From assembly GCA_950022655.1 (NCBI GenBank), contig OX465584.1:61754841-61818840 (forward strand): a stretch of DNA of 64,000 bases, in the 5' to 3' direction. Shown here in pieces: positions 1-10,139 of the stretch (the first letter of the stretch is position 1; every line of letters starts with the position of its first letter). The notes below the pieces were generated by a model. It saw only the letters and a list, made by a program, of their open reading frames with translations. It did not search any database and had not been told where the DNA came from. The DNA is from Alentia gelatinosa. Its lineage: Eukaryota; Annelida; Polychaeta; Phyllodocida; Polynoidae. The position numbers were made by a program, and so were the translations under genes.

Positions 1-705
1 CAGTAGGCTCCATAGGCTTAGTATGGAGACTCTGTATTAGGTGGGTAATAATAGGGATATGTAGGCTCCATAGGCTCCGTATTAGGTGGGTAATAATAGG
101 ATCAGTAGGCTCCATAGGCTTAGTATGGAGACTCCGTATTAGGTGGGTAATAATAGGGATCTGTAGGCTCCATAGGCTTAGTATGGACACTCCGTATTAG
201 GTGGGTAATAATAGGGATCTGTAGGCTCCATAGGCTTAGTATGGACACTCCGTATTAGGTGGGTAATAATAGGGATCTGTAGGCTCCATAGGCTTAGTAT
301 GGAGAGTCCGTATTAGGTGGGTAATAATAGGGATCTGTAGGCTCCATAGGCTTAGTATGGAGACTCCGTATTAGGTGGGTAATAATAGGGATATGTAGGC
401 TCCATAGGCTCCGTATTAGGTAGGTAATAATAGGATCAGTAGGCTCCATAGGCTTAGTATGGAGACTCTGTATTAGGTGGGTAATAATAGCGATCTGGAG
501 GCTCCATTGGCTTAGTATGGAGACTCCGTATTAGGTAGGTAATAATAGGGATCTGTAGGCTCCATAGGCTTAGTATGGAGACTCTGTATTAGGTGGGTAA
601 TAATAGCGATCTGGAGGCTCCATTGGCTTAGTATGGAGACTCTGTATTAGGTGGGTAATAATAGTGATCTGTAGGCTCCATAGGCTCCGTATTCGGTGGG
701 TATTA
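1..705. repeat. 58-bp minisatellite array
   Basis: About twelve head-to-tail units with a 58-bp period fill the left edge, so the array probably continues outside the window. Units carry GTAGGCTCCATAGGCTTAG and end in AGGTGGGTAATAATAGG. A few are shortened to about 40 bp by loss of the middle. Single relics of the unit occur at 20350-20415 and 43990-44025, next to palindromic elements. This suggests the array grew from one end of such an element. No coding potential is seen. Confidence 0.93.
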
Positions 706-754
706 AATACCAATACTACTTTACAACGAGTGAGTTGCTCGTTGGAGGAGAACT

Positions 755-925
755 CGCCCTTGAACCGCTCAAATGCTCACCGACTCCCCTGCTTTCACCG
801 CCCGCCTCCCCCGCCTCCCCCGCCCGCCTGCCCGGGGGAACTCGGCTGTGCCCGGGGTGTGCGGCCCCTAGGGACCCATGTTGTCCAGGGGGTGGCGGGG
901 GAGCGACGTAGTGGAGGGAGAAATG
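755..925. other. GC-rich segment of unknown role
   Basis: This is a sharp GC-rich island in AT-rich surroundings, with runs of CCGCC and CCCCCGCC and several CpGs. It could be Sp1-like promoter material or a GC-rich part of a transposon. Short overlapping open frames exist on both strands but show no recognisable domain. Nothing decides between these options. Confidence 0.35.
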
Positions 926-1056
926 GGTGAATCGCAATTTTACTCTTGTGGACATGGGTAACATTGACAAGTCCCCGCTGGGCCCAGTCTCCAGCTGACG
1001 TGATGCTGTGCGGGGGGGTTATTTTGAGCAGCTCACAGTGCGAGCGGATTATAGAG

Positions 1057-1300
1057 GAAACCTATGAGAGTTTAGGGTCTGAGCTCGTATCCCTTTACGT
1101 AGTGATGCAAACGATAATGGGCTTGAGCTCTGACCATAAGCTTGAATGGGTTTCTGTATTTATCTCACCCTTAACATTGACTGATGGGCTCAAATTTGTG
1201 ACATAATACCCCATTGGATATTTTTCCTAAATAACTAATGGGCGTTAGATACGAGTTCCCAATGTTAAGTCTATGGAGAAAAATACTGGGGTAAGATGAT
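1057..1300. repeat. Palindromic element plus TTTATCTCACCC-bordered element
   Basis: Positions 1057-1153 form an imperfect hairpin with GAGCTCGTATCC in one arm and a matching inverted arm ending GGGTTTC. It is followed directly by TTTATCTCACCC at 1159. The segment to about 1300 ends in a degenerate inverted copy of that border (GGGGTAAGATGA). Close relatives with the same order (hairpin, then border element) occur near 17.5-17.76 kb, 25.1-25.4 kb and 57.4-57.7 kb. Confidence 0.6.
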
Positions 1301-1844
1301 ATAAGAAAACTGACTGGGCGTTGGATCTGTGAGGATTTATGCACTCCTGTACCGTATGTGCATGCCTTTATGCCTTTTTTAATTTTTATTTAATTTTTTT
1401 TTTTTTGAGGGAGTGTTTTATTAATCTCTTCGTATTATCATACAGCTTACAACTTTCAGCTTTGCCAAACAATTCTCCGTACATTCAATGTTACCTTGTG
1501 GTCATTTCCATTGCTCTTTTTTTTCATACCAGTTAACTATATAAAACCTAAACTACCTGAACATCATTTAGGCTATTCTGGAACTAAATCTTTCATCTCA
1601 TAAATGTCCTGTACTAATTACATGGCTGCCACCCCTGTAGATATATATATATATATTTTTTTAGATTTATTAATCTACTATTTATTTCACCGATTGGTGT
1701 TTTCAAAAGCACGACTATGTTACAAACAGATCTATCAAATTTCACTCATTATCCTACCCTAATATAATATCCCATTGGCAAAACATTGAGTTTCCATATG
1801 CCTATATATTCTGTGCTTGACTTGGTATATACATTTTATCTTAA
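1301..1844. other. AT-rich sequence without recognised feature
   Basis: Unique-looking AT-rich sequence with short T runs and a (TA)n tract near 1641-1655. I see no exon, RNA gene or repeat boundary. Confidence 0.5.
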
Positions 1845-2160
1845 TATTAATAGGGACTATTGCTATACAGCACAAAGGGAATAATCCTATATACCTATGG
1901 CCGTCCACTCTATGCTTACACCACGTTCAGGGGGTGGAGTAGCTTACGAATACAACCAAAGGTTCCCGCCTACTACCCAAGGTTGACATTTAAACCAATC
2001 AGATCGTCTCTTACAAAATTCATATGAACAGCACAATGGGGAGAAAACATAGTGTTAAGTTACTCGATGAGGTTGGATCTGGCTTCGGGTTTGATGGTGG
2101 GTGAGCAAATAACACTAATTATCGTTATTGAACTACTTTAAAGGTAATTATATAGAACCT
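1845..2160 (+). repeat. Interspersed repeat, copy 1 (family with 42425-42700)
   Basis: The stretch containing CACTCTATGCTTACACCACG, AGATCGTCTCTTACAAAATT and GGTGGGTGAGCAAATAACAC recurs in inverted orientation at about 42425-42700. A shorter related end lies at 50930-50990 (AGAGTGTTCACCCATAGGTA). Two diverged, oppositely oriented copies indicate a mobile repeat. No open reading frame or target duplication was resolved. Confidence 0.6.
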
Positions 2161-2166
2161 CCTGAC

Positions 2167-2285
2167 CATGCTGTACAAGTTACAGAACGAGATGGTAATT
2201 TACGGTTTGTACGGAACGAGGCATTTATGCCGAGTTCCGTACAAACCGTAAATTACCATCGAGTTCTGTGACTTGTACAAGCATG
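2167..2285. repeat. Long-stem palindrome (hairpin element)
   Basis: The left arm CTGTACAAGTTACAGAACGA continues through a block reading ATGGTAATTTACGG, and is mirrored almost perfectly on the right up to CTTGTACAAGCATG. Arms are about 50 bp with a very short loop. A degenerate relative lies at 13890-14020 (same CCTGACCATGCTGTACAAG start). Extruded as DNA or RNA this would be a near-perfect hairpin. Confidence 0.85.
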
Positions 2286-2289
2286 GTTG

Positions 2290-3660
2290 GACGTTATATA
2301 TTTACTATATACCCCCCAAAAAAATTTAAAATCCTTAATTTAATTTTTAACAACAGATATGTCATTAAACGTGTTTGGCAAGGTGGTCCGTATTTTGGTG
2401 TATGGACCAGTGGTACGTACAGTATTTTTACGTTATATGTCAAAACGGTGCGTATTTACAGCAAATACAGCATGGGTATATAGTAAATAGCAATACGGAA
2501 ACCAAGTTTCCAGAATGAAATTAGTGTATCCAAGACTCATCGTCGGGCATTTTCACAGTTATATGGGGTGTGTGTGCTCAGTGTAAACATGTACCAATGA
2601 GTCGGTGCTATTCATTAGTTTCAGTGCAGGGTGGCTGTGGTGTAATAGACGTATATCATCCTGGCCACCCCGTGAGACCAATCCCCATCTACAAACGAGA
2701 CTTTCATGCCTGCTGCCTCCTCAGTGCCCATTCATCATTCACCTAGCCGCACCAAGCTCGACTTTCCCAGCCAGAATTAACAACAAACAACTTATATCCA
2801 TAATTTCTTCTTTTTTTTTTCTTCTATTTTTTCTAGGAGGTACATATTTACCAATCCTTTGTCGTTTCTGCACTTGTTCTTTATTCTTTATTTTCCATCG
2901 TATACAAAATCCCCATTGAAAATGTGTGGGGTATCCGTACGATTCCAACTTGGAGATTCCTACCCCAGAGACTGGTGCCCAGCATGGGAAACATCAGTCG
3001 TACAGTGAGTGGGAGGGCATAGTCAGTGACTAGTGTGGATAAACGGTAACTAGTAATATCAATGTGGAAGAATGTTGGTTAGACGTAGATGGAAGAATGT
3101 TGGTTTTAAAAAAATTGGATAAAATCGGGGCCCCGATTTCCGAAATTTTTCTTTTGGATAAAATCGGGAACCGACTGACACAAATCGGGGTACCGATTTA
3201 TGCCAGAAAAGTTCCCACACATAGAATCATCAATGTGGATAAAAAAAAAATCCAACCATGGAGTTTCACGCAAACCTTATTGTGGAACGAAAAAATAGTC
3301 AGTGACAAGTGTCTCAAAAATTTCGAACACGTTTGACATTAAATCGCATGAGACTATTGTCTTTTTGAGATTAATTTGATTCGGCGAGACATGTGCACAC
3401 CATGGGAGGCAGGGCAGCAGACAATTTAGCATTTCTAAAGGTTTGGGGTTATTTATATTCGTCAAGGGAAGTCCTACAAAAGCCTCCAAAACTCTCTGGG
3501 ATAAGGCTTCAACCACTGCCTATTATGTAAGGACTGCAACATGCCAAACCATGTACTTTTGAACCGCCAAATTCTAATGAGTATTCCATAGGTTGGTGGA
3601 TATCGCCAGGAGACTTCCTATTGGATCCTCTACCTACATGTGGTCTATAGCCTCCTATAT
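2290..3660. other. Mostly unrecognised sequence with two 18-bp palindromes
   Basis: No gene is supported here. Two short dyads, AAATCGGGGCCCCGATTT at 3122-3139 (perfect) and AAATCGGGGTACCGATTT at 3182-3199 (near perfect), lie 60 bp apart within AT-rich sequence. Short open frames in this interval have no recognisable motif. Confidence 0.5.
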
Positions 3661-3662
3661 CT

Positions 3663-4100
3663 GTGAGCTGTACTGTGAGCTGCTCTGTGAGCTGTTCTGT
3701 GGGCTGCTCTGTGAGCTGCTATATGGGCTGTACTGTGGGCTGCTCTGTGGGCTACTCTGTGGGCTGCTCTGTGGGCTGCTCTGTGAGCTGCTATATGGGC
3801 TGTACTGTGGGCTGCTCTGTGGGCTACTCTGTGGGCTGCTCTGTGAGCTGTACTGTGAGCTGCTCTGTGAGCTGCTCTGTGAGCTGCTCTGTGAGCTGCT
3901 CTGTGAGCTGCTCTGTGAGCTGCTCTGTGAGCTGCTCTGTGAGCTGCTATGTGAGCTGTACTGTGGGCTGCTCTGTAAGCTGCTCTGTAGGCTGCTCTGT
4001 AAGCTGCTCTGTGAGCTGCTCTGTAAGCTGCTCTGTGGGCTGCTCTGTGAGCTGCTATGTGAGCTGTACTGTGGGCTGCTCTCTGAGCTGCTCTCTATGG
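3663..4100. repeat. 12-bp minisatellite (CTGCTCTGTGAG)n
   Basis: More than thirty head-to-tail copies of a 12-mer with GAG/GGG and CTC/TAC/TAT variants. Because 12 is divisible by three, several frames stay open on both strands, giving Leu/Cys-rich, Ser/Cys-rich or Ser/Gln-rich low-complexity peptides. There is no start context, splice signal or flanking domain to suggest translation. Confidence 0.93.
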
Positions 4101-5094
4101 ATGTCCCTCTTACATGGAGCTGCTCAGGCTCTCGCACTATGCGCCTATTGAATCAGTGAGGTGTGTGCGGCCCCGAGGGCGGGATGAGAGATGGCGGCAG
4201 TCTCAGCGCCATAAACCACACCTAAAGTGGAAAACACACTGTACGATTTAGTTTCGAAAGATTTAGTCCCCTTATCGTAAGCTAGTCTTAACGTGTCTCG
4301 GGCGGATTAGTACAGGGCGTCGACCATCACAGCAGGATTTATGGATTGGGATGGTGGTAGTTTGTGGGATTCTGTCCACACTAGACGACTGACTTATGAT
4401 TTTTATCAGAGTTTTGAGGCCAACAAAAAAGGGACAAGAAATAAAACTTAGTATCTGTGGGCCAAATCGGTAAGCGGGACTCAGTCCGTGTGTGGCAGGG
4501 GAATTTCTGCTTACCCAGCGACTAATTATGGGCCAATATCGGTAGGCACCACAGGGGTATTCCTAGTCTTTGATTATGAACATTCATGAAATGATTAAAG
4601 AAAATCGGAATACAATTCATTATCGCATGTGTCCTTCTCTGACTGGCCCATGAATCAAAGACTTGTCCACTCTGACCAGAATCTCCTGTTTATGACCCCA
4701 AGCCACTCCCTGTAACCCTATACCTCCCTGTACCCCTCCCCCTCCCCTCCTCCAGTTTCCTGGCCGCCTGTGTTGTCATAACAATATATTTCGCCTACTC
4801 CTGACTATGTCTCGATTGAGATCAAAGTGAGAGGGTATCAATCTCCCAGCAGATATCCTGACCAGTAGCCAGACCTCTGCTTGGGGAGTGTGGTGCAAAA
4901 TCGTGCCAGTCTACGCAGCCGATTACGGATGAGACCAGTCTCTGTGTCACTCAGAAGGGGTCGAGGGGTAGGAGCCAGTCTAGGGTAACCCTTAAACTCT
5001 ATTGTCACCGACAACGGGAAGGAAGAGGTTCCTCGATTTATCCGATGTGATTTTGAACATCTGGCTGCAATTTATCGGCGACCAAGGTACACAT
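4101..5094. other. No recognised feature
   Basis: Mixed-composition sequence. A phrase ACTAGACGACTGA near 4382 resembles the terminal motif of the MITE at 31553-33252, so a relic of that family may lie here. No exon or RNA gene was supported. Confidence 0.4.
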
Positions 5095-5282
5095 CAGGTT
5101 GGAGAATGACTTCTTTTACCGAAACGACTTGCTTTCTGTATTTATCTCACCCCTGTACACACTAAAAGAATGGGCAGGATTTAGGATAGAGACAAGGGGG
5201 AACTGACTGCAATACTGTAGGGGCAGGGAGAACGAGTTCCCAAAGTTAAGTCTACGGACAAAAATACCAGGGGTGAGATAAT
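5095..5282. repeat. Half-hairpin and TTTATCTCACCC-bordered element
   Basis: Positions 5100-5135 match only the right arm of the hairpins at 25078-25203 and 57409-57538 (TTGGAGAATGACTTCTTTTA type). They are followed by TTTATCTCACCCC at 5141 and a matching inverted border GGGGTGAGATAA at 5270-5282. The left hairpin arm is missing, so this is a truncated copy of the composite element. Confidence 0.65.
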
Positions 5283-6066
5283 GCGTTGATATCAGTCCAT
5301 ATAGACTGAGTATTTGTGAATAAATGTTTAACAGAAAACTTTTAATTAACTATTACCACAAACTTCTTAGCACTTTTTCCTTCGCGAACAGTCCCTTTCA
5401 TTGACAAAATCAATCAGAGATGAGTTTCAGGGAACTGGTGAGTTCCCAGAAAGTCCCTGAAAAGTAATGATGTTCGCTGCTACACGAGAGGCCCTTGAGT
5501 TGTCTATGAGGACAGTGTAGTTACCAGGCTCTTCGTGAGGTCAATAAGTAAGAGCCCAGTTCGTGGAAGCCATGCATGGGTCAAATGGGAGTCAGGGCCT
5601 TAAAGGCATATCGGACAATTTGGCTCGAAAATTAAAACCCATGTCAATTTCCTGAAAATTTAATATGATGATTTCCAAGTGTTGTAGATCACAAATATAT
5701 CTTAAAAATCGGAGCTCACCGTGCTAGTTTGAGATTTATTTATCAATATTATGATAATTTTATATTAGAATATTTAGAAATTCTAAAAAGTATGTTTTCA
5801 CATAGTAAAACCCATGTCATTTTCCTCAAACTTTCACAGAATATAGTACATATATAGTACTTCTTATTTAGGTTTTAAAAATTATAGGTCACCGTCCTTG
5901 TTTTTGAAAGAATTTAAGAAAAACTTAATTTTCAGTATATTTTCTATGTAAATCAAACACATTGGATAAACATCTATGTAAATCAACATTGGATAAACGA
6001 GACAAAATGTTAAACATACTCGTGTAGAATTAGAATGAATCCCCAAATTACTAGTTTTAACTAATA

Positions 6067-6909
6067 AATGATGTAATAAGAAAAATTACGCACAGGATGT
6101 ACCAGCTCAGTAGGATGAGAAGCTATTTATCGCCCAAAACTCTGCTATTACTATATAAAGTAACCATAATGCCATATATGGATTATGGAGATGTATTGTT
6201 TAATTCTGCTGGAGTAGATCTATTGAGAAAGTTACAAACTATTCAAAGCAAATGCCTGAGAATGGCATTTGGTCTAGATAAGCGGTCACATGTAGAAAAT
6301 GTCCACAATATCGCGAACATGCCATACCTTGATAAAAGGCGGCATGCTCACCTTCTGATTTATGCCTATCAAAGAACTCTAATTGATGAAAAGGTTGATG
6401 TACGACAACAGAGAACCAGGCAAAATGAAGCTAAGATATTAAAAACCTGTAGACCTAAATTAGAAACTTACAAAAAAGTGTAGAATATCAAACAGCTGTA
6501 ACATGGAATCACTTATCTCCAATATTACGATCCACTCCCACACTCAAAGAATTTAAGAAACTGACAAAAAAAGTAATGATGGAATCAATACCAACTATTC
6601 CTTGATCCCCTTCATTAAGAGCTAGTCAATATCATCCTCAAATGGGATAAATGTTTTTTCATAGACAATAATGAATTTACTACTGCATGAGATCTTAGAA
6701 AATTGTGTACTCCTATGCAAATGCACTATATGCAAATGCACTATATATTGCTATCATATTGTAACTAACAGATTATGGGAGCTGATGGAAACCAGCAAAC
6801 ACTCGCTGAACAGCGTACCCTCTTTATGTTATATGGAAGACCTGAGAAGGAATGTACTTATGGAAAAGAAATGAAATAAAGAAAGTTGTTAAAAAAAAAA
6901 AAAAAAAAA
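6067..6909 (+). mobile_element. 5'-truncated non-LTR retrotransposon (LINE) copy
   Basis: The insert sits between the two halves of the MITE and ends in a 19-nt poly(A) run at about 6891-6909, preceded by AATAAA-like sequence. It carries the C-terminal, thumb-side part of a reverse transcriptase reading frame. A dead-on-arrival copy produced by target-primed reverse transcription explains the 5' truncation and the tail. The CR1/L2/Jockey-like superfamily is likely from the protein, but the clade is not fixed. Confidence 0.85.
6097..6605 (+). pseudogene. Reverse transcriptase C-terminal fragment, frameshifted
   Basis: The translated frame from 6097 shows a motif set typical of the region after the polymerase palm in LINE reverse transcriptases: YLSPKTLLLLYK, then MPYMDYGDVLFNSA, then LQTIQSKCLRMAFG. 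It stops at 6481. A one-base frame change at about 6480 restores homologous sequence (EYQTAVTWNHLSPILR) to a natural stop at 6603-6605, so the copy carries a frameshift. The catalytic palm and the endonuclease are absent. It cannot encode a working enzyme. Confidence 0.85.
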
Positions 6910-6962
6910 TTGACATTATTCAAAAATCACCAGGTGGCGCCGCTGCGGATTGTAGGATATGC

Positions 6963-7348
6963 CTTTAAGCCCAATGCCCTCTGCCGATTTTGGAACATTT
7001 ATGTACCTTTGTCAGCAACAAACGGACGGTAATTTGTCTCAGGCGAGGCATCCTAACGGAGGCGGCCCTAGTCGGTAGATGTAGGACAGCTAGGCAAGGG
7101 TGAGCCACCGATTAGTGAACCACTTCCTTCAGATGGCCTTTTTCGCTGACAAGCTGTGGTTTCTATGTTCCAGAATTGGTGGCGAAAAGTTTATCAACAT
7201 ATTGATAAATCTAGTTGCCTACAACAGAACGTTGGTAAATGGGGCTTGATTGAGTTACATAATTTGCCTGCGACAAGTTCACCGACTCCCATACGATTTG
7301 CGAACTAATCTTTCAACCCTCAATTGGTAGATGGGCATTTGGCTTAAC
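6963..7348. mobile_element. Fold-back MITE with GCCCAATGCCC / GGGCATTTGGC ends
   Basis: It starts TTTAAGCCCAATGCCC and ends GGTAGATGGGCATTTGGCTTAA, with TTAA or TAA at both edges. Internal blocks such as ATTTGTCTCAGGCGAGGCAT and GGACAGCTAGGCAAGG recur in copies at 12650-12820, 35822-36236 and 62795-63942. Several internal inverted repeats make the element strongly fold-back in character. No coding capacity is seen. Confidence 0.75.
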
Positions 7349-7477
7349 CACTAAGGCTGTTTTACTGGATTTATGTTCCAAATGGATGGCATTGTCATAC
7401 TATATTTCCAACTGACGATTCTGCCAAGCTTGGTGGCTAAGTATTTTGTGAAACCATGGTTATGGTGACAATACAGG

Positions 7478-7943
7478 GTAATCTATGAGTTGTCTCGGAG
7501 AAATTCATTCAGAACGAACTGATTACAGAAAAGTAGTCCTGTCCATAATAAGGTTGAATCATCGTGAACTTCAAAATAAGTTTCTTGAATGTTTATTCAA
7601 CGCTTATTATTTAGAATCAATCATAATGATCTCATTTACCATCAGAAGTCACTGTCATAACATACTTTGCATGCAAAAATCACAGGAAAATGGCGAGCTA
7701 TATTATTGGGGTAAGTCTACACCAAATCACTGCCATGTTTGACAGTGCTGTGGTGTCTAGAACTAAATGGTTTACAGAAGCCTTTGTAATTGCAATAGAC
7801 TTGTTATTTATCTTGTAGGTGGATAATAAATACAATAACGACTGGTTTTGTATACGAGTGGCCTTAATTTCGACGTTTTCTACGATGCGTCAACTACTCG
7901 GAGATTACAGCCACTCGTACACAAAACAGTCATTATTGTGTAT
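7478..7943 (+). repeat. Interspersed repeat with terminal hairpin, copy 1
   Basis: This roughly 460-bp unit matches 43505-43965 in inverted orientation, including the phrase TAGTCCTGTCCATAAT. It ends in a hairpin at 7831-7943 whose arms read AATAACGACTGGTTTTG and its inverse. The core GCGTCAACTACTCGGAGATT is shared with other hairpins, and the border AGGTGGATAATAAATACA recurs elsewhere. Both copies keep a related short open frame (7485-7742 here), but DNA-level conservation of the repeat is enough to explain that. Confidence 0.75.
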
Positions 7944-7980
7944 GTCTCCCCTCTGTAGGTTGTAGTAGCCCCTAAAGGCC

Positions 7981-8520
7981 CAGGGACCTGTTTCACTAGT
8001 TTCGTGATATGTCTGTGACACCATACAGACATTGGGGTTGTCTAGTTTCGTGACAACACAAGTAGCTTCCCTTAGGAAAAGACGAGCCTAAACATAAGAA
8101 TTAGACAAATCTACACATCATGGACCTGTTTCACTATTTCTTTGACAAAAGTATTAGACAGACATGAAAAACAGTGCAAGCAAGAATGGACAAAACAAAG
8201 TCTAATGTCTAGTTCTTATGAAACCGGACACCCCATCTAGACACCATCTAGACATTTTTTTTTTTTAGATTATTCTAGTTACCCTGGAGGTGGTAAGGAT
8301 AAAAATGCCTGTTTACTTCAGCCATTGTACTTGTGTTTCATAGTGTAATCATTATGAGAAATTTCATGGCAACACTGTTCCAACACTAGCTAACTAACGC
8401 TAGGTACTAACATGATATATACAGTGAGATCGTCAGTATCACAAAAAAAACGGTAACCAGTAATATCTTTTTCATGAAGATTGTCGACATGTCACGAAAA
8501 CTAGTGAAACAGGTCCCTGG
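7981..8520. mobile_element. MITE with CAGGGACCTGTTTCACTAG termini
   Basis: The left end CAGGGACCTGTTTCACTAG is mirrored at 8492-8520 as CTAGTGAAACAGGTCCCTG, giving terminal inverted repeats near 28 bp around a body of about 540 bp. A partial internal copy of the end occurs at 8120-8148. The CAGGG start resembles hAT termini, but I could not identify a clear 8-bp target duplication, so the superfamily is open. Confidence 0.75.
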
Positions 8521-8652
8521 TTTACAGGGCTAGACCCAGCCCCAATATCGTTCAGTTTGTACTTAATCTCTCTGACGCTAGCTTACAGTGTCGCCACCAC
8601 CAAACAACATTACCATGTTCTTTATGACACGTGACCATGTGTGGCCCCCATC

Positions 8653-8721
8653 TGCGCATGCGTCGTAAACCACGTGGTTCGTGACGTAGTCATCATGGGA
8701 CGCGGCCGTAAAGCGCCCCCT
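8653..8721. promoter_or_regulatory. Cluster of NRF1-, E-box-, CRE- and CTCF-like motifs
   Basis: Within 70 bp there is TGCGCATGCG (8653-8662, NRF1-like), CACGTG (8671-8676), TGACGTA (8682-8688) and AGCGCCCCCT (8712-8721), the reverse complement of the common CTCF core AGGGGGCGCT. CpG density is locally high in an AT-rich window. This is a plausible TATA-less promoter or insulator. No adjacent exon is proven, although an 18-codon open frame starts at 8695. Confidence 0.4.
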
Positions 8722-8943
8722 AACGACGTCCCACAGAGAAGGCTGGCCTAGAAAAAAACCTGTTTATGTTACACCTACTGACCCCTTCTCCGTGGGGAAG
8801 TAAGGTTGCTTGTAACACTTTAGGAAGAAGGTTGCCGTGTCCTTATGCATGCTGCTTTCGCATTGGTTAGAAAAAGTGGGGGGTTTTGTATATAGAAGTA
8901 GGTGGTGGTTCACTAATACATTCACAACAGACGTCTACTGTAG

Positions 8944-9367
8944 GTGCACCCCTCTCATAAGATATCACACTCTCTAAGTGGTTTTCTGTACGCTCTCACT
9001 ACGCTCTATGTGAGAAGAATTCTTAATCAACTAGGCTTAAAGCCTTGAGAATGCACCCCGCATAAGATCTTACACTCTCTAGTGGTATTCTGTACAAGGT
9101 TCTCACTGCACTCTATGGGAAAATAATTCTTAACGAGCTAGGCTTAGAGCCGTGAGAATCCACTGGCACACAGTATTCCTGCAAGGTGGCATCATTGAGA
9201 TTATAGGAATCTTTGGGTTGCATGGATGTACATCTTTAGCACAGGAGGCAGGCCAGTGGATTCTCAAGGCTCTGAGCCTAGTTCGTTAAGAATTCTTCTC
9301 CATAGAGCGTAGTGAGAATACAGAATATGACTTAGAGAGTGTGAGATCTTATGAGAGGGGTGCACAT
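8944..9367. mobile_element. MITE-B copy (GTGCACCCCTCTCATAAG ends)
   Basis: Both ends carry long inverted repeats: GTGCACCCCTCTCATAAG on the left and TTATGAGAGGGGTGCAC on the right, each followed inward by the ACACTCTCTA block and GAATTCTTAACGA-type sequence. The left arm is partly duplicated at about 9053-9160. Related copies lie near 11.26, 16.31, 29.02, 39.25, 55.95 and 59.71 kb. Non-coding. This is the parent family of the 60-bp satellites in this window. Confidence 0.88.
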
Positions 9368-9579
9368 TGGTCGTATCATATGTGATCAGTTTTGGAAAGA
9401 AAGGGCGATTAAAAAAACGATCACATCATGGTCTGGGTGGTGTTCTCAAAACTTAAATTATTAGTCTTTGTAGAAGACAATCTTGCGGGACGATCATGAA
9501 TAGATCGCTATTATTCAATGCATAAAATCAGTATTTGGAAAGATACCATATTTACTAGACACTCAAGCCTAATAGGGAT

Positions 9580-9738
9580 TTTATCTCACCTTTATCTCAT
9601 CTCTTACTGGTATTCTTTCAAATAGACTGAACATTTGGAACTCGTATCCAACGCCCATGGAATACTTTGAAAAATGCTCAATATAGGGGATTTTGTCACA
9701 AAGGTTAGCCCATTAGTCAAAGTAAAGGGTGAGATAAA
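9580..9738. repeat. TTATCTCACC-bordered short element
   Basis: It begins TTTATCTCACC and ends GGGTGAGATAAA, with internal phrases GGGGATTTTGTCACAAAGGT and AACTCGTATCCAACGCCCAT shared with copies at 1159-1300 and 17480-17622. It is about 160 bp, non-coding and MITE-like. Confidence 0.7.
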
Positions 9739-9774
9739 TATAAAATAATATATGTATAATGAATTCTTTTGGTG

Positions 9775-9911
9775 GAGTGTGCACATCCCGACACACTCCG
9801 ATAACGCTGTCGTAAAGCCCCTTCTTACGACAAGACTGCAACAAGCGCAGATTGGAACTTTCATGTCGGCGCTTGTCATAGCCTTGTCGTGTTTGGTAGA
9901 CGCCCCCCTTT
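9775..9911. mobile_element. Partial ACGACAAGG-family MITE
   Basis: GCTGTCGTAAAGCCCC, GATTGGAACTTT and GCCTTGTCGTGTTTGGTAGA match the right part of the elements at 44385-45510. It ends in the family's terminal GACGCCCCCCTTT. Only one end is present, so it is truncated. Confidence 0.65.
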
Positions 9912-10126
9912 AAAGGGGTATCCCACTATCACGATTTGAGCCTCCGACACACTACAATAGCCTTACGACAAAAAAAATGAAACTTTTATCGAAAGGAACG
10001 GGTCTATCGTGAAAGCTAGACTCGTTCCTTCCGATAAAAATTTCATTTTTTTCATTGGAACGCTTGTTGTAAGGCTATCGTAGTGTGTCGGAGGCACAAA
10101 TTGTGATAGTGGGATACGCCTTTTAA
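9912..10126. mobile_element. Perfect-stem fold-back element of about 215 bp
   Basis: The left arm starts TTAAAGGGGTATCCCACTAT and continues with GAGCCTCCGACACACTAC. The right arm mirrors both blocks and ends GATAGTGGGATACGCC, then TTTTAA. Stem length is roughly 90-100 bp with a small loop near 10018. TTAA-like ends link it to the TTAA-inserting MITEs of this window. Confidence 0.8.
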
Positions 10127-10139
10127 TCCCTGGACCCAC

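Larger units (their letters stand above)
5598..6966 (+). mobile_element. TTAA-flanked MITE split by a LINE insertion
   Basis: The left end reads TTAA then AGGCATATCGGAC, and the right end reads AGGATATGCCT then TTAA, giving short terminal inverted repeats between TTAA copies. The body matches an intact inverted copy at about 32689-33213 and a 3' fragment at about 45520-45755. Compared with the intact copy, this one is interrupted at about 6067 by a retrotransposon ending in poly(A) at 6909. TTAA duplication without CCC termini suggests a Kolobok-type rather than a piggyBac-type origin (inference). Confidence 0.72.

Noticed and set aside
664..970. Proline-rich frames in the GC-rich segment
   Set aside because: Three overlapping frames on both strands of a GC-rich, stop-poor stretch. 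None has a motif or conserved neighbour.
3593..4159. Cys/Leu-rich, Cys/Ser-rich and Ser/Gln-rich proteins
   Set aside because: Low-complexity translations of the 12-bp minisatellite in three frames. No start context, splice sites or flanking domain.
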